DNA of 64,000 nucleotides, from the NCBI GenBank assembly GCA_016703525.1, contig JADJBW010000004.1, positions 231,456 through 295,455 on the forward strand, written 5' to 3'. The position numbers were made by a program, and so were the translations under genes. The stretch comes from Actinomycetota bacterium. GTDB lineage: Bacteria > Actinomycetota > Acidimicrobiia > Acidimicrobiales > Microtrichaceae. Each line of letters starts with the position of its first letter. Position 1 is the first letter of the stretch. The notes under the pieces are model-generated. The model worked only from the letters and a program-made list of their open reading frames with translations, did not search any database and was not told the DNA's origin. Of this stretch, positions 31,119 to 40,741 are shown one piece after another.

Positions 31119-32360
31119 ATGTTGGTCTGTGTGGTCGGATCCGGCGCGCGCGAGCACGCGCTGGCGCAGGTGTTGGGACGCGACGCCGAGGTGGTGGTCA
31201 CGCCGGGCAACCCCGGGATCGAAGGATCCACCGACGCGCCGCCACTGGAGATCGACGCCGACCTGTACGTCATCGGCCCCGAGGCGCCGCTGGTGGACGG
31301 GCTCGCCGATCGGCTGCGGGCCCAGGGCCGAGCCGTGTTCGGGCCCGGAGCGGACGGGGCGCAACTGGAGGGATCGAAGGCGTGGATGAAGGCGCTGCTC
31401 GTGGAGGCGGGGGTTGCGACCGCACGCCACGGAACGTTCACCGACGCCGAGCCCGCACTCGCCTATCTCGACACCATGGCGCCGCCGTACGTGGTGAAGA
31501 CCGACGGCCTCGCCGCCGGTAAGGGCGTGATCGTGACGGACTCGCTCAACGAGGCGCGCAACGCGATCGGCGACTATCTCGCCGGCGTGGCGTTCGGCGA
31601 CGCGGGCCGCACGGTCGTCATCGAGGAGGGGCTCGCCGGGCCCGAACTGTCGGTGCTCGCCGTGTGCGACGGGCAGCGTTCCGTGCTGTTGGCACCGGCC
31701 CAGGATTTCAAGCGCGTCGGGGCCGGCGATACCGGCCCGAACACGGGCGGCATGGGCGCGTACTCGCCCGTCCCGTTCGTCTCCCGCGATCTGCTCGACC
31801 AGGTGGCGGCCGAGTTCATCGATCCCACGCTCGCAGCGCTGCGCCGCCGCGGCATCGACTATCGCGGTGTGCTCTACGCGGGCCTCATGCTCACCGCCGC
31901 CGGCCCGAAGATGCTCGAGTACAACGTGCGGTTCGGCGACCCCGAATGCCAGGTTGTGGTGCCCCGGCTCAGCTCCAGCCTCACCGACTTGTTGTCGCAG
32001 GCGGCGGCCGGGCGCATCGAATCCACGCCCACGTTCTCCGACGACGCGCTCGTGACCGTCGTGTGCGCCGCGCAGGGCTATCCGGTGGCACCGCGGGTTG
32101 GCGATCGCATCGTCGGACTCGACGCCGCGAGGGCCGAACCGGGCGTGACGGTCATGTGCGCGGGCGTCGGCAGCGACCGCGACGGCGCCCTGGTGACGGC
32201 CGGCGGCCGGGTGCTGAGCGTCACGGGGCGCGGGCCCACGTTGGCCGACGCCAGGGAGGCCGCGTTCCGCGGCGTAGGCTGCTTGTCCTTTCCCGGCATG
32301 GTCGTACGACCCGACATCGCCGAAGCCGCCGCCACGACGACTTCCAAGGAGCCAGCGTGA
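31119..32360 (+). CDS. purD: Phosphoribosylamine-glycine ligase
   Basis: Second step of purine synthesis: ligates glycine to phosphoribosylamine using ATP. The 413-residue ATP-grasp protein shows CVVGSGAREHALAQ at the start, VKTDGLAAGKGVIV, PNTGGMGAYSPVPF and LEYNVRFGDPECQ (metal binding). It starts 9 nt after the acyltransferase gene, and its stop overlaps purE (GTGA). Intact. Confidence 0.96.
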   Translation: MLVCVVGSGAREHALAQVLGRDAEVVVTPGNPGIEGSTDAPPLEIDADLYVIGPEAPLVDGLADRLRAQGRAVFGPGADGAQLEGSKAWMKALLVEAGVATARHGTFTDAEPALAYLDTMAPPYVVKTDGLAAGKGVIVTDSLNEARNAIGDYLAGVAFGDAGRTVVIEEGLAGPELSVLAVCDGQRSVLLAPAQDFKRVGAGDTGPNTGGMGAYSPVPFVSRDLLDQVAAEFIDPTLAALRRRGIDYRGVLYAGLMLTAAGPKMLEYNVRFGDPECQVVVPRLSSSLTDLLSQAAAGRIESTPTFSDDALVTVVCAAQGYPVAPRVGDRIVGLDAARAEPGVTVMCAGVGSDRDGALVTAGGRVLSVTGRGPTLADAREAAFRGVGCLSFPGMVVRPDIAEAAATTTSKEPA

Positions 32361-32809
32361 GCAAAGTCGCCGTCCTCATGGGTTCGACATCGGACTCCGA
32401 CTTGATGGCCCCGGCCGCAGCGACCCTCGATCGGTTCGGGATCGAGGCCGACGTGCGCGTCATGTCGGCGCACCGAACCCCGGCCGCGGTGGCCGAGTTC
32501 GCGGCGTCCGCCCGAAGGGCCGGGTACGCCGCGATCATCTGCGGGGCGGGGATGGCGGCCCATCTCGCCGGAGCCGTTGCGGCCAACACGACGCTTCCCG
32601 TGGTCGGCGTTCCCCTCGCCGGTGGAGCGATCGGCGGCGTCGACGCGCTGTACTCCACGGTGCAGATGCCCCGGGGAATACCGGTGGCCACCGTCGCGGT
32701 GAACGGCGCCATGAACGCCGCCCTGCTCGTGATCCAGATGCTCGCGATCAGCGACGCGGCCCTCGCAAGCGCACTCGACGCACACCGCGCCGAGATGGCG
32801 AACGCCTGA
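32357..32809 (+). CDS. purE: N5-carboxyaminoimidazole ribonucleotide mutase
   Basis: Converts N5-CAIR to CAIR. The 150-residue protein has MGSTSDSDLM and SAHRTP, the class I signature (catalytic His), and GAGMAAHLAGAVAANT with the usual AHLPG-like loop. Class I PurE needs PurK to supply N5-CAIR; no purK is in the window, although purE and purK are often adjacent. Start at GTG 32357 overlapping the purD stop. Confidence 0.94.
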   Translation: MSKVAVLMGSTSDSDLMAPAAATLDRFGIEADVRVMSAHRTPAAVAEFAASARRAGYAAIICGAGMAAHLAGAVAANTTLPVVGVPLAGGAIGGVDALYSTVQMPRGIPVATVAVNGAMNAALLVIQMLAISDAALASALDAHRAEMANA

Positions 32810-32818
32810 CTCGACGCC

Positions 32819-34240
32819 ATGGCTGACATCCCCAACGTTCTCGCCGCCCGCTACGCCTCGTCCACGATGCAGGCGGTGTGGTCGCCCGAGTCGAAGGTCG
32901 TCGCCGAGCGCCGCCTCTGGATCGCTGTGCTCCGGGCGCAGAGCGGACTCGGACTCGCGGTCGATCGGTCGGTGATCGAGGCTTACGAGGCGGTCGTCGA
33001 TCGGGTCGACCTGGACTCGATCGCCAAACGCGAGCGCGTCACGCGCCACGACGTGAAGGCGCGAATCGATGAGTTCTGCGCCCTGGCCGGTCACGAGCAC
33101 ATCCACAAAGGCATGACGTCTCGCGATCTCACCGAGAACGTCGAGCAGTTGCTGGTGCGCGACGCCCTCGTGGTGGTGCGAGATCGCATCGTCGCAGTGC
33201 TCGTGCGCCTCGCCGCCCGCGCCGAGCAGTACAGCGACCAGCCGCTCACCGGGCGGACGCACAACGTGGCGGCGCAAACGATCACCCTCGGCAAGCGATT
33301 TGCGAACGCCGGCCAGGAGCTCCTCATCGCGCTCGACCGGATCGAGGAACTGCTGATCCGGCTGCCCCTGCGCGGCATCAAGGGCCCGGTGGGCACCCAG
33401 CAGGATCAGCTCGACCTGTTGGGCGACCCCGACTCGGTCGACGCGCTCGAACGAGCCGTCGCGACGCATCTCGGGTTCGGTCGGGTGCTCGGCAACGTGG
33501 GGCAGGTGTACCCGCGCTCGCTCGACCTCGACGTGGTCTCGGCGCTCGTGCAGGCCGCGGCGGGCCCGACGTCGTTCGCCACGACCCTGCGCCTGATGGC
33601 CGGCCACGAACTGGCGACCGAGGGGTTCAGGCCGGGCCAGGTCGGCAGTTCGGCGATGCCCCACAAGATGAACAGCCGCAGCTCCGAGCGGGTGTGCGGG
33701 CTCCAGGTGATCCTCCGCGGCCACCTCACGATGGCAGCCGGGCTGGCCGGCGACCAATGGAACGAAGGCGACGTGTCGTGCTCGGTGGTGCGCCGCGTCG
33801 TGCTGCCCGATTCCTTCTTCGCGATCGACGGGCTGTTCGAGACGTTCCTGACCGTGCTCGACGAGTTCGGGGCGTACCCGGCGGTCATCTCGCGCGAGCT
33901 CGATCGCTACCTGCCGTTCCTGGCCACCACCAACGTGTTGATGGCTGCGGTTCGGGGCGGCATCGGCCGCGAGATCGCCCACGAAGCGATCAAGGAGCAC
34001 GCTGTAGCGACCGCGCTGCACCTGCGGGAGGACCGAGAGGCGACCAACGACCTGATCGACCGTCTCGGCGCGGACGACCGCCTCGGTGTCGATGTTGCCC
34101 AACTCCGGGCTCTGACGGCCGATCCCCTGCGATTCACCGGCAACGCTGCCCGGCAGGTCTCGACGTTCGCCGCGGCGGTGGCCGCTGTGGCCGAACGCCA
34201 TCCGCTCGCAGCTGCCTACCAACCGGAACCGATCCTGTGA
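32819..34240 (+). CDS. purB: Adenylosuccinate lyase
   Basis: Works twice in purine synthesis, releasing fumarate from SAICAR and from adenylosuccinate. The 473-residue helical protein carries HEHIHKGMTSRDLTEN (catalytic region), GRTHNVAAQ with the second His, and the family signature VGSSAMPHKMNSRSSE with the catalytic Ser loop. ATG 32819 begins at the family start. The next gene, purC, follows within 23 nt. Confidence 0.96.
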   Translation: MADIPNVLAARYASSTMQAVWSPESKVVAERRLWIAVLRAQSGLGLAVDRSVIEAYEAVVDRVDLDSIAKRERVTRHDVKARIDEFCALAGHEHIHKGMTSRDLTENVEQLLVRDALVVVRDRIVAVLVRLAARAEQYSDQPLTGRTHNVAAQTITLGKRFANAGQELLIALDRIEELLIRLPLRGIKGPVGTQQDQLDLLGDPDSVDALERAVATHLGFGRVLGNVGQVYPRSLDLDVVSALVQAAAGPTSFATTLRLMAGHELATEGFRPGQVGSSAMPHKMNSRSSERVCGLQVILRGHLTMAAGLAGDQWNEGDVSCSVVRRVVLPDSFFAIDGLFETFLTVLDEFGAYPAVISRELDRYLPFLATTNVLMAAVRGGIGREIAHEAIKEHAVATALHLREDREATNDLIDRLGADDRLGVDVAQLRALTADPLRFTGNAARQVSTFAAAVAAVAERHPLAAAYQPEPIL

Positions 34241-34263
34241 TCGCCGACGACGGAGCGTCACCG

Positions 34264-35146
34264 ATGCCTGCTCTCGACCTGCCGCATCTCTATTCCGGGA
34301 AGGTCCGCGACATCTACGACGCCGCCGACGGACGACTGCTCATGGTGGCGTCCGACCGCATCAGCGCCTTCGACGTCGTGATGGCCGAACCGGTGCCGAA
34401 CAAGGGCCGCGTGCTGACCGCGATGTCCGCGTTCTGGTTCCAGCAGTTCGAGGGGATCGTCGGGAACCACTTGATCTCGACCGATCTCGCCGATCTCCCC
34501 GCGGCCGCGCGGGACGAGTCGATCGCCGGCCGGTTCATGCTGTGCCGTCGGGCCGACATGTTGGCGATCGAGTGCATCGTTCGCGGCTACCTCACCGGCT
34601 CGGCGTGGAAGGAGTACCGGGCCGACGGCACGATGCACGGTGCGTCGCTGCCCGCCGGCCTGCAGGAGTCGGACCGCCTTCCGGAGCCCGTGTTCACGCC
34701 GTCGACGAAGGCCGATTCGGGCCACGACGAGAACATCAGCTTCGAACGCGCCGCCGACCTGATCGGGCGGGACCTCGCAGAACAGGCGCGCGACGTGTCT
34801 ATCGAGCTGTACCGCCGCGGCGCCGAGTTGGCCGCGCAGCGCGGCATCATCATCGCCGACACCAAGTTCGAGCTGGGGATCATCGACGGCGAGTTGGTGC
34901 TGGCCGACGAGGTGCTGACCCCCGACTCGTCACGCTTCTGGCCGCGAGCGGTGGCAGCCGGGATCGACACCGCCGTCGTTCGACAAACAGCCGATCCGTG
35001 ACTTCCTCGACACGCTCGCCTGGAACAAGCAGCCCCCGCCGCCGCCGCTGCCCGCCGAGGTGATCGCCGCGTCGGCCGAGCGCTACACCGAGGCGTACGA
35101 ACGGATCACGGGGCGCAGCCTCGCGGATTGGCCCGGGGGCCGCTGA
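34264..35146 (+). CDS. purC: SAICAR synthetase with a frameshift near the C-terminus
   Basis: Ligates aspartate to CAIR. The first frame covers YSGKVRDIYDAADGRLLMVASDR, RGYLTGSAWKEY, and DTKFELGIIDGELVLADEVLTPDSSRFWP. After FWPRA, near 34953-34960, the family sequence WQPGSTPPSFDKQPIRD continues in the next frame to TGA 35144-35146. One extra or two missing bases explain it. Both halves are well conserved and the gene is in the middle of the pur operon, so a consensus error is likelier than loss. ATG 34264 has GGAG upstream; GTG 34237, overlapping purB, is possible. Confidence 0.9.
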
Positions 35147-35205
35147 CGCATCGCCGAGTTCCGCGGCTGGCATCGACCACCGGAACCTGTGCCAGAGTTG
35201 GGACC

Positions 35206-35463
35206 ATGATCTTCGACTGCCATGTGGACGTACAGCTTCGGCCCGGCATCGCCGACCCGCAGGGTTCGACCATCGAGCGCTCGCTCCCGACCCTCGGATT
35301 CGACGGCATCGACGGGGTCCGTGTCGGCAAGAGCATCCGCTTCCAGATCTCGGCCGACGACGAAGCCGGTGCCCGGTCCGAGCTCGACGATCTGTGTGCA
35401 CGATTCCTCACCAATCCGGTGATCGAAGACGCAACGATCACGCTGAGCCCGGCGGCCAACTGA
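35206..35463 (+). CDS. purS: Phosphoribosylformylglycinamidine synthase, PurS subunit
   Basis: An 85-residue dimeric scaffold that links the glutaminase PurQ to the synthase PurL. It has the typical start CHVDVQLRPGIADPQGSTIE, the middle GFDGIDGVRVGKSIRFQI and the C-terminal CARFLTNPVIEDATI. purQ starts 1 nt after its stop codon. Confidence 0.95.
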   Translation: MIFDCHVDVQLRPGIADPQGSTIERSLPTLGFDGIDGVRVGKSIRFQISADDEAGARSELDDLCARFLTNPVIEDATITLSPAAN

Positions 35464-35464
35464 C

Positions 35465-36175
35465 ATGGCACCGGTCATCGGCGTCGTGCAATTCCCCGGA
35501 TCGAATTGCGAGCTCGACGTGGTGGAAGCCATCGAGGGCCTTGGCGGGAACGGTCGTGTGCTGTGGCGACGACCGCCGATCTCGGGCGTCGACGGGATCG
35601 TGCTTCCCGGGGGGTTCGCACACGGCGATTATCTCCGTCCGGGTGCGATCGCCCGGTTCTCGGCCGTGATGGAGTCGGTCATCGCGTTCGCCGCCGACGG
35701 CGGGCCGGTGCTGGGAATCTGCAACGGCTTTCAGGTGCTGACCGAGGCGGGCCTTCTGCCCGGCGCGCTCCAGAAGAACCACGGTTTGAAGTTCCGCTGC
35801 TCGCAGGCGCACATCCGCGTGGAGACCATCAATTCGGCTGCAACGGGAACCGCCGGCGTGGGCGACGTGCTGGAAATTCCGATCAATCACTTCGAGGGCA
35901 ACTACACGTGCTCGCCCGAAACGCTCGACGAGTTGCGAGCCAACGACCAGATCGTGTTCCGCTACGTCGACAATCCGAACGGCTCGACCGACGACATTGC
36001 CGGCGTCTGCAACGCACAGCGCAACGTGGTGGGCCTGATGCCGCATCCCGAACGGGCCTGCCACCCGCTGCTCGGCTCCGTCGACGGGCGCAGCGTGTTG
36101 GGCTCGATGCTCGCGTGGACGTCTCGGGGCACCTCCGCCCTCGCTGCGCCGACGTCCGCATCGACCGTTCGGTAG
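35465..36175 (+). CDS. purQ: Phosphoribosylformylglycinamidine synthase, glutaminase subunit PurQ
   Basis: Releases ammonia from glutamine for PurL. The 236-residue class I amidotransferase has GVVQFPGSNCELD at the start, the nucleophile in PVLGICNGFQVL, and the catalytic His in GLMPHPERACHP. It directly follows purS. Unlike the usual purSQL order, purL is 790 bp away, with a reverse-strand gene between. Confidence 0.95.
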   Translation: MAPVIGVVQFPGSNCELDVVEAIEGLGGNGRVLWRRPPISGVDGIVLPGGFAHGDYLRPGAIARFSAVMESVIAFAADGGPVLGICNGFQVLTEAGLLPGALQKNHGLKFRCSQAHIRVETINSAATGTAGVGDVLEIPINHFEGNYTCSPETLDELRANDQIVFRYVDNPNGSTDDIAGVCNAQRNVVGLMPHPERACHPLLGSVDGRSVLGSMLAWTSRGTSALAAPTSASTVR

Positions 36176-36214
36176 CGGGCGCCCGTTCGGTTCGCCCCGC
36201 TCCACCGTCGGTGA

Positions 36215-36619
36215 TCAGCGCGGGATCCCTGCCTCACGCAGCAGGTCGGCCGACACGCCGACACGCCGCCACGTGCCGTAGGTGATGCCCTTGCTTGCCG
36301 AATACGGCGCCGCGTTCGCGACGAAATCGCGCTCCAGCGCCGACATGTCGATCTGCTGGTCGAACGATTCGAGCTCGGTCTGCAGATCGGTCTGCTCCTG
36401 CAGCAGCAGCACTTCCTGGAGTGCATCGGCCGAGTTGAGTTCATCGGCGATCACTTCGAGTCGCTTGGTAATCGATTCGGTGGTGCGCTTCCGACCGCGC
36501 TTCGGCTTGTTGGTCTTGAGCGCTTCGAGATACGCCTTCACCGCTCGGCTCTGTGCCCGACCGGTGGCCAGGGCGGCCTTGTGCTCGTCACTCATTTCCC
36601 GCGATTGAGTTGTCGCCAT
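36215..36619 (-). CDS. Conserved hypothetical protein, charged and helical
   Basis: A 134-residue soluble protein of unknown function. It begins with a charged helical part (KAALATGRAQSRAVKAYLEAL), then a basic KPKRGRKR patch, a coiled-coil-like middle rich in Leu, Gln and Glu (ALQEVLLLQEQTDL), and a conserved-looking end, SASKGITYGTWRRVGV. The pattern recalls a family of actinobacterial hypothetical proteins I have seen without a known role; the basic patch and helices suggest nucleic acid binding. It interrupts the purQ-purL pair on the opposite strand, in DNA of lower GC than its surroundings. Confidence 0.75.
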   Translation of the reverse strand: MATTQSREMSDEHKAALATGRAQSRAVKAYLEALKTNKPKRGRKRTTESITKRLEVIADELNSADALQEVLLLQEQTDLQTELESFDQQIDMSALERDFVANAAPYSASKGITYGTWRRVGVSADLLREAGIPR

Positions 36620-36749
36620 GTTTCATGCCTTCCCATCTTGGGGATTCCAGTTAGCACGGCGCCTCGGCCAGCAGCGCGGTCGTGAACCACGCCAACATGC
36701 GATCTATTGCCCCGAAGAAGAGGCGATTGGTCCACCGATTGATCGATCA

Positions 36750-36786
36750 AACACCGTTTACCAATGAACGAACACCGTTCACCAAT
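36750..36786. repeat. 16-bp direct repeat at 21-bp spacing upstream of purL
   Basis: AACACCGTTTACCAAT (36750-36765) and AACACCGTTCACCAAT (36771-36786) differ by one base and sit two helical turns apart, with an inverted ATTGGT at 36726-36731. The 345-bp gap from 36620 to 36964 has no gene and is relatively AT-rich, so this is a candidate regulator site for purL or the divergent small gene. Confidence 0.6.
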
Positions 36787-36964
36787 TTCACGAAGATCGC
36801 CCATCCGAGACCATCGCTGTTGGAACAATGATCGCAACCGGCTGTGCCGAACCTCGGTAATCGGCGTGTCGGTCGGTGGCCGCGTGACCGACCGGCGGGC
36901 ATCAGAACCGAGGCGATCGATCGGCCCAACGACCGCCGCGGCGACCTCAACTAGTTTCGGCACC

Positions 36965-39188
36965 ATGGCCGACAGCGCAACCGAGTCCGTCCACCGAGCC
37001 CTCGGGCTGACCGACGACGAGTTCGCCGACATCACGCGGATCCTGGGGCGTGAGCCGAATCACCTCGAGCTCGCGATGTACTCGGTGATGTGGTCGGAGC
37101 ACTGCTCCTACAAGTCGTCCCGTTTGCACCTGCGTCGCTTCAGCTCCGAGGGCCCCGACGTGCTCGTGGGACCGGGCGAGGGTGCCGGCGTGATCGACGT
37201 TGGCGACGGCATTGCAGTGGCCATCCGTATCGAGAGCCACAACCACCCCTCGGCAATCGAGCCGTACCAGGGCGCCGCCACCGGCATCGGAGGCATTCTC
37301 CGCGACATCTTCTCCATGGGCGCCCGGCCCATCGCGGCATGGACCCGCTGCGGTTCGGGCCCGCTCGACGACGCCCGCAGCCGGCTGGATTGCCGAAGGC
37401 GTGGTGTCGGGAATCAGCGGGTACGGCAACTCCGTGGGCGTTCCGACCGTCGGGGGCGAGACCGTCTTCGACGAGACCTATCTGGGCAATCCGCTCGTGA
37501 ACGTCTTCGCCCTGGGCGTGCTGCCGGTGGAACGACTGGTGCTCGGCCGGGCGACCGGAGCGGGCAACCTTGCGGTGCTGCTCGGCTCGACGACCGGACG
37601 CGATGGCATCGGCGGCGTGTCGGTGTTGGCGAGCGCCGGTTTCGGCGACGAGGGAACCGAGGCCACCAAGCGGCCGAGCGTGCAGGTCGGCGATCCGTTC
37701 GAGGAGAAGCGGCTGATCGAGGCGTGCCTCGAACTCCTCGACCGCAACCTCGCCGTCGGCGTGCAGGACTTGGGCGGCGCCGGCATCACGTGTGCCACCT
37801 CGGAGACCGCCGCCAAGGGCGGGGCCGGCATGGACGTGTATGTCTCCGAGATCCCTGCCCGCGAGCCCGGCATGGAGCCTTTCGAGCTGATGATCTCGGA
37901 GTCGCAGGAACGGATGCTCGCCATCGTCGAACCCGAGCACCTCGACGCCGTGCTCGAGATCGCACGCCGCTGGGAGATTCGGGCGAGCGTGGTGGGCACG
38001 GTCACCGGCACCGGGCGCCTGCGCATCTTGGAACGGCGAGGTGGCGAGGTCCTGGCCGACGTGCCGGCCAAGTCGCTCGAGGAGGATGCACCGCTCTACG
38101 ACCGGCCGCGTGCCGAACCGACGGACCTAGCAGAGCGGCGCTCGGCGAGCGCGAACGCGCTTCCCGCGCCCACCGATGCGGCAGCCGACCTGGCCGAATT
38201 GCTCGCCGACACGTCGTGGGTATCCAGCCAGTACGACCACCAGCTCTTCCTCAACACCGTCGAGGGTCCCGGCGGCGACGCGACCGTGCTGCGCCTCAAG
38301 CACCCGACCACGGGCGCCGACACCGGCCGAGGCCTCGCCTTGTCGTGCGACGGCAATCATCACTGGTGCGCCATCGATCCCCGCGTCGGAGGCGCCGCCA
38401 CGGTGGCCGAGTCGGTCATGAACCTGGCGACCGTCGGCGCCCGCCCCGTTGCGATGGTCAACTGCCTCAACTTCGGCAACCCCGAACACCCCGAAGTGAT
38501 GTGGCAGCTCTCGGAGGCGGTCGACGGCCTGGCCGACGCGTGCCGAGCCCTCTCGATCCCGGTCGTCGGCGGCAACGTCAGCCTCTACAACGAGAGCCGC
38601 GGCACCGACATCGATCCGACGCCGATCATCACCGTGCTCGGGGTGGTCGACGAGCTCACGCGCCGACCGCCCGGCGTGCGGCTCGTGGAGGGCGGCCGGT
38701 TGATCATGCTCGGAGAGACCGTCCGCGAGCTGTCGGGGTCGATGTGGGCGCGGCGGCGGGGGCACCGCCGCGGCACACTCCCCGCCGTCGACATCGACGC
38801 CGTCGCCCGGGTTGCCGGCGTGCTGCGCCAACTCGTCAATGACGGGCTGGTGTTGGGCGCACACGACGTCTCCACCGGCGGGCTGGGCGCGGCCGTCGCC
38901 GAAATGGCGATCGGGTCGGGCGTCGGCGCACGCATCGCCCGCGTGGACGATCACGTCGACCTGTTCAGCGAGTCAGCGGGGCGTGCCGTGGTGTGCGTCG
39001 CGGTCGATCAGGTGCGCGAGGTGCTCGACGTCTGCGAGGCGGCCGGTGTGCCCGCCACGAAGCTGGGTGCCGCCATGGACGACAGGCTGGTGGTGAAGGA
39101 TCTGATCGACGTCGCCCTGAGCGACCTCACGAGGATCTGGCGCGATCGGCTGCCGACGCAGCTCGGCGGCGGAACGACACAGGGTTGA
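36965..39188 (+). CDS. purL: Phosphoribosylformylglycinamidine synthase large subunit with clustered indels
   Basis: Makes FGAM using ammonia from PurQ. The total span of about 741 codons matches the small-type PurL. Motifs: MWSEHCSYKSSR with the catalytic His, ESHNHPSAIEPYQGAATGIG split over the ATP loop, then GVQDLGGAGITCATSET and the second-half ALSCDGNHHWCAID. Between 37335 and 37395 three frame changes are needed: ARPIAA continues as MDPLRFG in a second frame, PLDDARSR in the first, and WIAEGVVSG in a third to TGA 39186-39188. Each is a small run-length error. TAGTTT ends 7 nt before ATG 36965, a leaderless-type start. Confidence 0.9.
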
Positions 39189-39241
39189 TCCGGGGCGGTC
39201 CTTCGGGTCGCGTTCGGTCCGACCGCATCGGGTGTGCCACG

Positions 39242-40741
39242 ATGGGCGGGGTGAGCGCCGATCACGACCCGGAGGGCCATCTACGCCCCGCGGAGCTCAG
39301 CGAACGGGACCTCCATGACGATGGTCGCCCCGGCGAGGCGTGCGGGGTCTTCGCAGTACACGGGCCTGGGCTCGCGGTTGCCCACCTCTGCTACCTCGGC
39401 ATCTTCGCCCTGCAGCACCGCGGTCAGGAGTCGGCCGGCATCGCAACCAGCGATGGGCGTCACCTGACCGTCGTCAAAGACATGGGGCTCGTCAGTTCGG
39501 TCTTCGACCCGCGCATGCTGGCGGCGCTCGACGGGCAGATGGGCATCGGACACACGCGGTACTCCACGACCGGGTCGTCGGCGTGGAAGAACTCACAGCC
39601 GGTCTTCCGCGACGTCGCTCACACCCAGTTCGCGTTGGCGCACAACGGCAATCTCACCAACACCTCCGAGCTCGCCGAGGAGGCGGGCATGTTGGACGGC
39701 ATGGCCACCTCCGACACCGACGTGATGGCCGAGTTGCTTTCGCTGCACCTGCGCAACAACCCACGGTGCGTCGATCATGAGCTCGAGGGCGCGCTCACCG
39801 CGGTGCTGCCGCAGCTGCGCGGCGCGTTCTCGCTCGTGCTGACCGACGCGCATCGGATCTACGGCGTGCGCGACCCCAACGGCTTCCGCCCGCTGTGCCT
39901 CGGCCACCTGGACGGCGGATGGGTGCTCGCATCGGAGACACCGGCGCTCGACATCGTGGGCGCGACGTTCGAGCGCGAGCTCGAGCCCGGCGAGATGGTC
40001 GTCATCGACCAGCACGGCGTGACGTCGTCGTTCCCGTTCGCAGCCGAGCGCGTCGACCCTCGGCTGTGCGTGTTCGAGTTCGTGTACTTCGCCCGTCCCG
40101 ACAGCCAGCTCTACGGACGCAACGTGCATGCCGCCCGAGTCGACATGGGCGAACAGCTCGCCGAGCAGGCGCCCGTCGATGCCGATCTCGTGATGGGCGT
40201 CCCCGAGTCGGGCATCCCGGCGGCCGAAGGGTTCGCGCGCCGCAGCGGCATTCCGTTCGGACACGGACTGATCAAGAACCGCTACATCGGCCGCACCTTC
40301 ATCGCTCCGACCCAGGAGCTCCGGGCGATGGCGGTACGCATGAAGCTCAACCCACTGCGGGAGAGCATCACGGGGCGACGCCTGATCGTGGTGGACGATT
40401 CGATCGTCCGCGGCACGACCACGCGAGCCATGGTCCAGATGCTGCGCGAGGCCGGCGCGAAAGAGGTGCACATGCGCGTGTCGTCGCCGCCGTACCGCTG
40501 GCCCTGTTTCTACGGCATGGACACCGGCAGCCGCGACGAGCTGCTGGCGGCTCGGATGGAACCCGACGAGATCGCCGAGTTCCTCGCGGTCGATTCGCTC
40601 GCGTACCTGGAACTCGACCGGATGCTGGTTGCGACGGGTGCACCCGACTCGGGTTTCTGCACCGCCTGCCTCGACGGCGTGTATCCCGTCGAGATTCCCG
40701 TGACCCTCAACAAGTCCGTCCTCGAAGGAGCAGTGCGTTGA
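39242..40741 (+). CDS. purF: Amidophosphoribosyltransferase
   Basis: First step of purine synthesis, PRPP plus glutamine to phosphoribosylamine. The protein of about 499 residues carries a propeptide ending before the nucleophile Cys in GEACGVFAVHGPG, then LQHRGQESAGIA, IGHTRYSTTGSS, and the PRPP loop RLIVVDDSIVRGTTTRAMVQ. The Cys pattern near CFYGMD and CTACLD suggests an iron-sulfur cluster as in Bacillus PurF. ATG 39242 or GTG 39251 are both possible starts. Its stop overlaps the purM TTG start. Confidence 0.95.
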   Translation: MGGVSADHDPEGHLRPAELSERDLHDDGRPGEACGVFAVHGPGLAVAHLCYLGIFALQHRGQESAGIATSDGRHLTVVKDMGLVSSVFDPRMLAALDGQMGIGHTRYSTTGSSAWKNSQPVFRDVAHTQFALAHNGNLTNTSELAEEAGMLDGMATSDTDVMAELLSLHLRNNPRCVDHELEGALTAVLPQLRGAFSLVLTDAHRIYGVRDPNGFRPLCLGHLDGGWVLASETPALDIVGATFERELEPGEMVVIDQHGVTSSFPFAAERVDPRLCVFEFVYFARPDSQLYGRNVHAARVDMGEQLAEQAPVDADLVMGVPESGIPAAEGFARRSGIPFGHGLIKNRYIGRTFIAPTQELRAMAVRMKLNPLRESITGRRLIVVDDSIVRGTTTRAMVQMLREAGAKEVHMRVSSPPYRWPCFYGMDTGSRDELLAARMEPDEIAEFLAVDSLAYLELDRMLVATGAPDSGFCTACLDGVYPVEIPVTLNKSVLEGAVR

